From Planctomycetota bacterium (GTDB lineage: Bacteria > Planctomycetota > Brocadiia > JAADGH01): a DNA stretch of 41,524 nucleotides. Position 1 is the first letter of the stretch; each line of letters opens with the position of its first letter. Both the position numbers and the translations under genes were made by a program. Of this stretch, positions 41,463 through 41,524 are shown in pieces. The stretch covers positions 1 to 41,524 of the forward strand of contig JAADGH010000024.1 in NCBI GenBank assembly GCA_013152475.1. Direction: 5' to 3'. Below the pieces are notes generated by a model. It did no database searches. It was not told the origin of the DNA and saw nothing but the letters and a program-made list of their open reading frames with translations.

Positions 41463-41524
41463 TTAGGGCTTCTCGTCGCGGTCGGGCGAAGGGGGTGGGT
41501 CGCTGAAGGCGTCGTCGAGATCTT
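41463..41524 (-). CDS. possible C-terminus of a gene cut by the right edge
   Basis: The minus strand is open from the edge to TAA at 41465-41463 and encodes DLDDAFSDPPPSPDRDEKP. The acidic, proline-rich composition fits a protein tail, and GC use at third positions is plausible. With only about 20 codons visible the call is weak. Confidence 0.35.
   Translation of the reverse strand, partial: DLDDAFSDPPPSPDRDEKP

Overview
The window (about 41.5 kb, GC-rich) looks like chromosome of an uncultured Gram-negative bacterium. An LptC/LptA-like lipopolysaccharide-transport protein argues for an outer membrane. A Ser/Thr-kinase-like receptor ending in a formylglycine-enzyme (SUMF1) fold, AP-superfamily lipoproteins, a heparinase II/III-like lyase with CxxC motifs, a URO-D-family protein beside a TRAP transporter and abundant hairpin repeats resemble Planctomycetota or neighbouring groups (Lentisphaerota, Hydrogenedentota, Sumerlaeota). 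No rRNA or ribosomal protein is present, so the phylum is an inference.

Layout. 1-2213 (minus): a strong sigma70-type promoter drives a tiny four-cysteine protein, an ArsR repressor and an RND/MMPL exporter that runs off the left edge. 2270-6073: a small inverted-repeat element, then gpsA, glyA and an aldo/keto reductase (minus). 6100-6851: decayed DNA with a further copy of the inverted repeat, then an initiator tRNA gene with its own promoter. 7280-16373 (plus): a Gfo/Idh/MocA oxidoreductase, a giant LptC-LptA-like chain, an orphan LarA-type enzyme, and a membrane kinase-SUMF1 protein, closed by a bidirectional terminator. 16396-20736 (minus): ECF sigma factor, zinc-finger anti-sigma factor, an HtrA-like protein whose three catalytic residues are all replaced, and an intact HtrA protease. 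This resembles an envelope-stress module.

21056-25351 (plus): nitroreductase, the three TRAP subunits DctP-DctQ-DctM and a URO-D-family protein, closely packed as one operon. 25348-27195 (minus): inositol-3-phosphate synthase followed by a CDP-alcohol phosphatidyltransferase, a likely inositol-phospholipid pair. 27303-27940: a PilZ-like protein behind a long leader. 27941-28527: a gene-free patch full of hairpins and simple repeats. 28528-29503: a membrane-anchored HEAT-repeat protein, probably read from an almost leaderless mRNA. 29526-41230 (minus): a seven-gene run from one good promoter: heparinase II/III-like lyase, methyltransferase, two AP-superfamily lipoproteins, a pyruvate/indolepyruvate-decarboxylase-like ThDP enzyme, an FGGY sugar kinase and a zinc alcohol dehydrogenase. 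This suggests polysaccharide breakdown and use of the released sugars. The right edge carries an 85-bp multi-hairpin repeat and possibly the C-terminus of another gene.

The most unusual items are the active/dead HtrA pair under ECF control, the single-chain LptC with five tandem LptA-like repeats, the kinase with a substituted catalytic lysine and HRD motif, and the four-cysteine protein heading the ArsR-RND operon. No CRISPR array, prophage or complete insertion sequence was seen.
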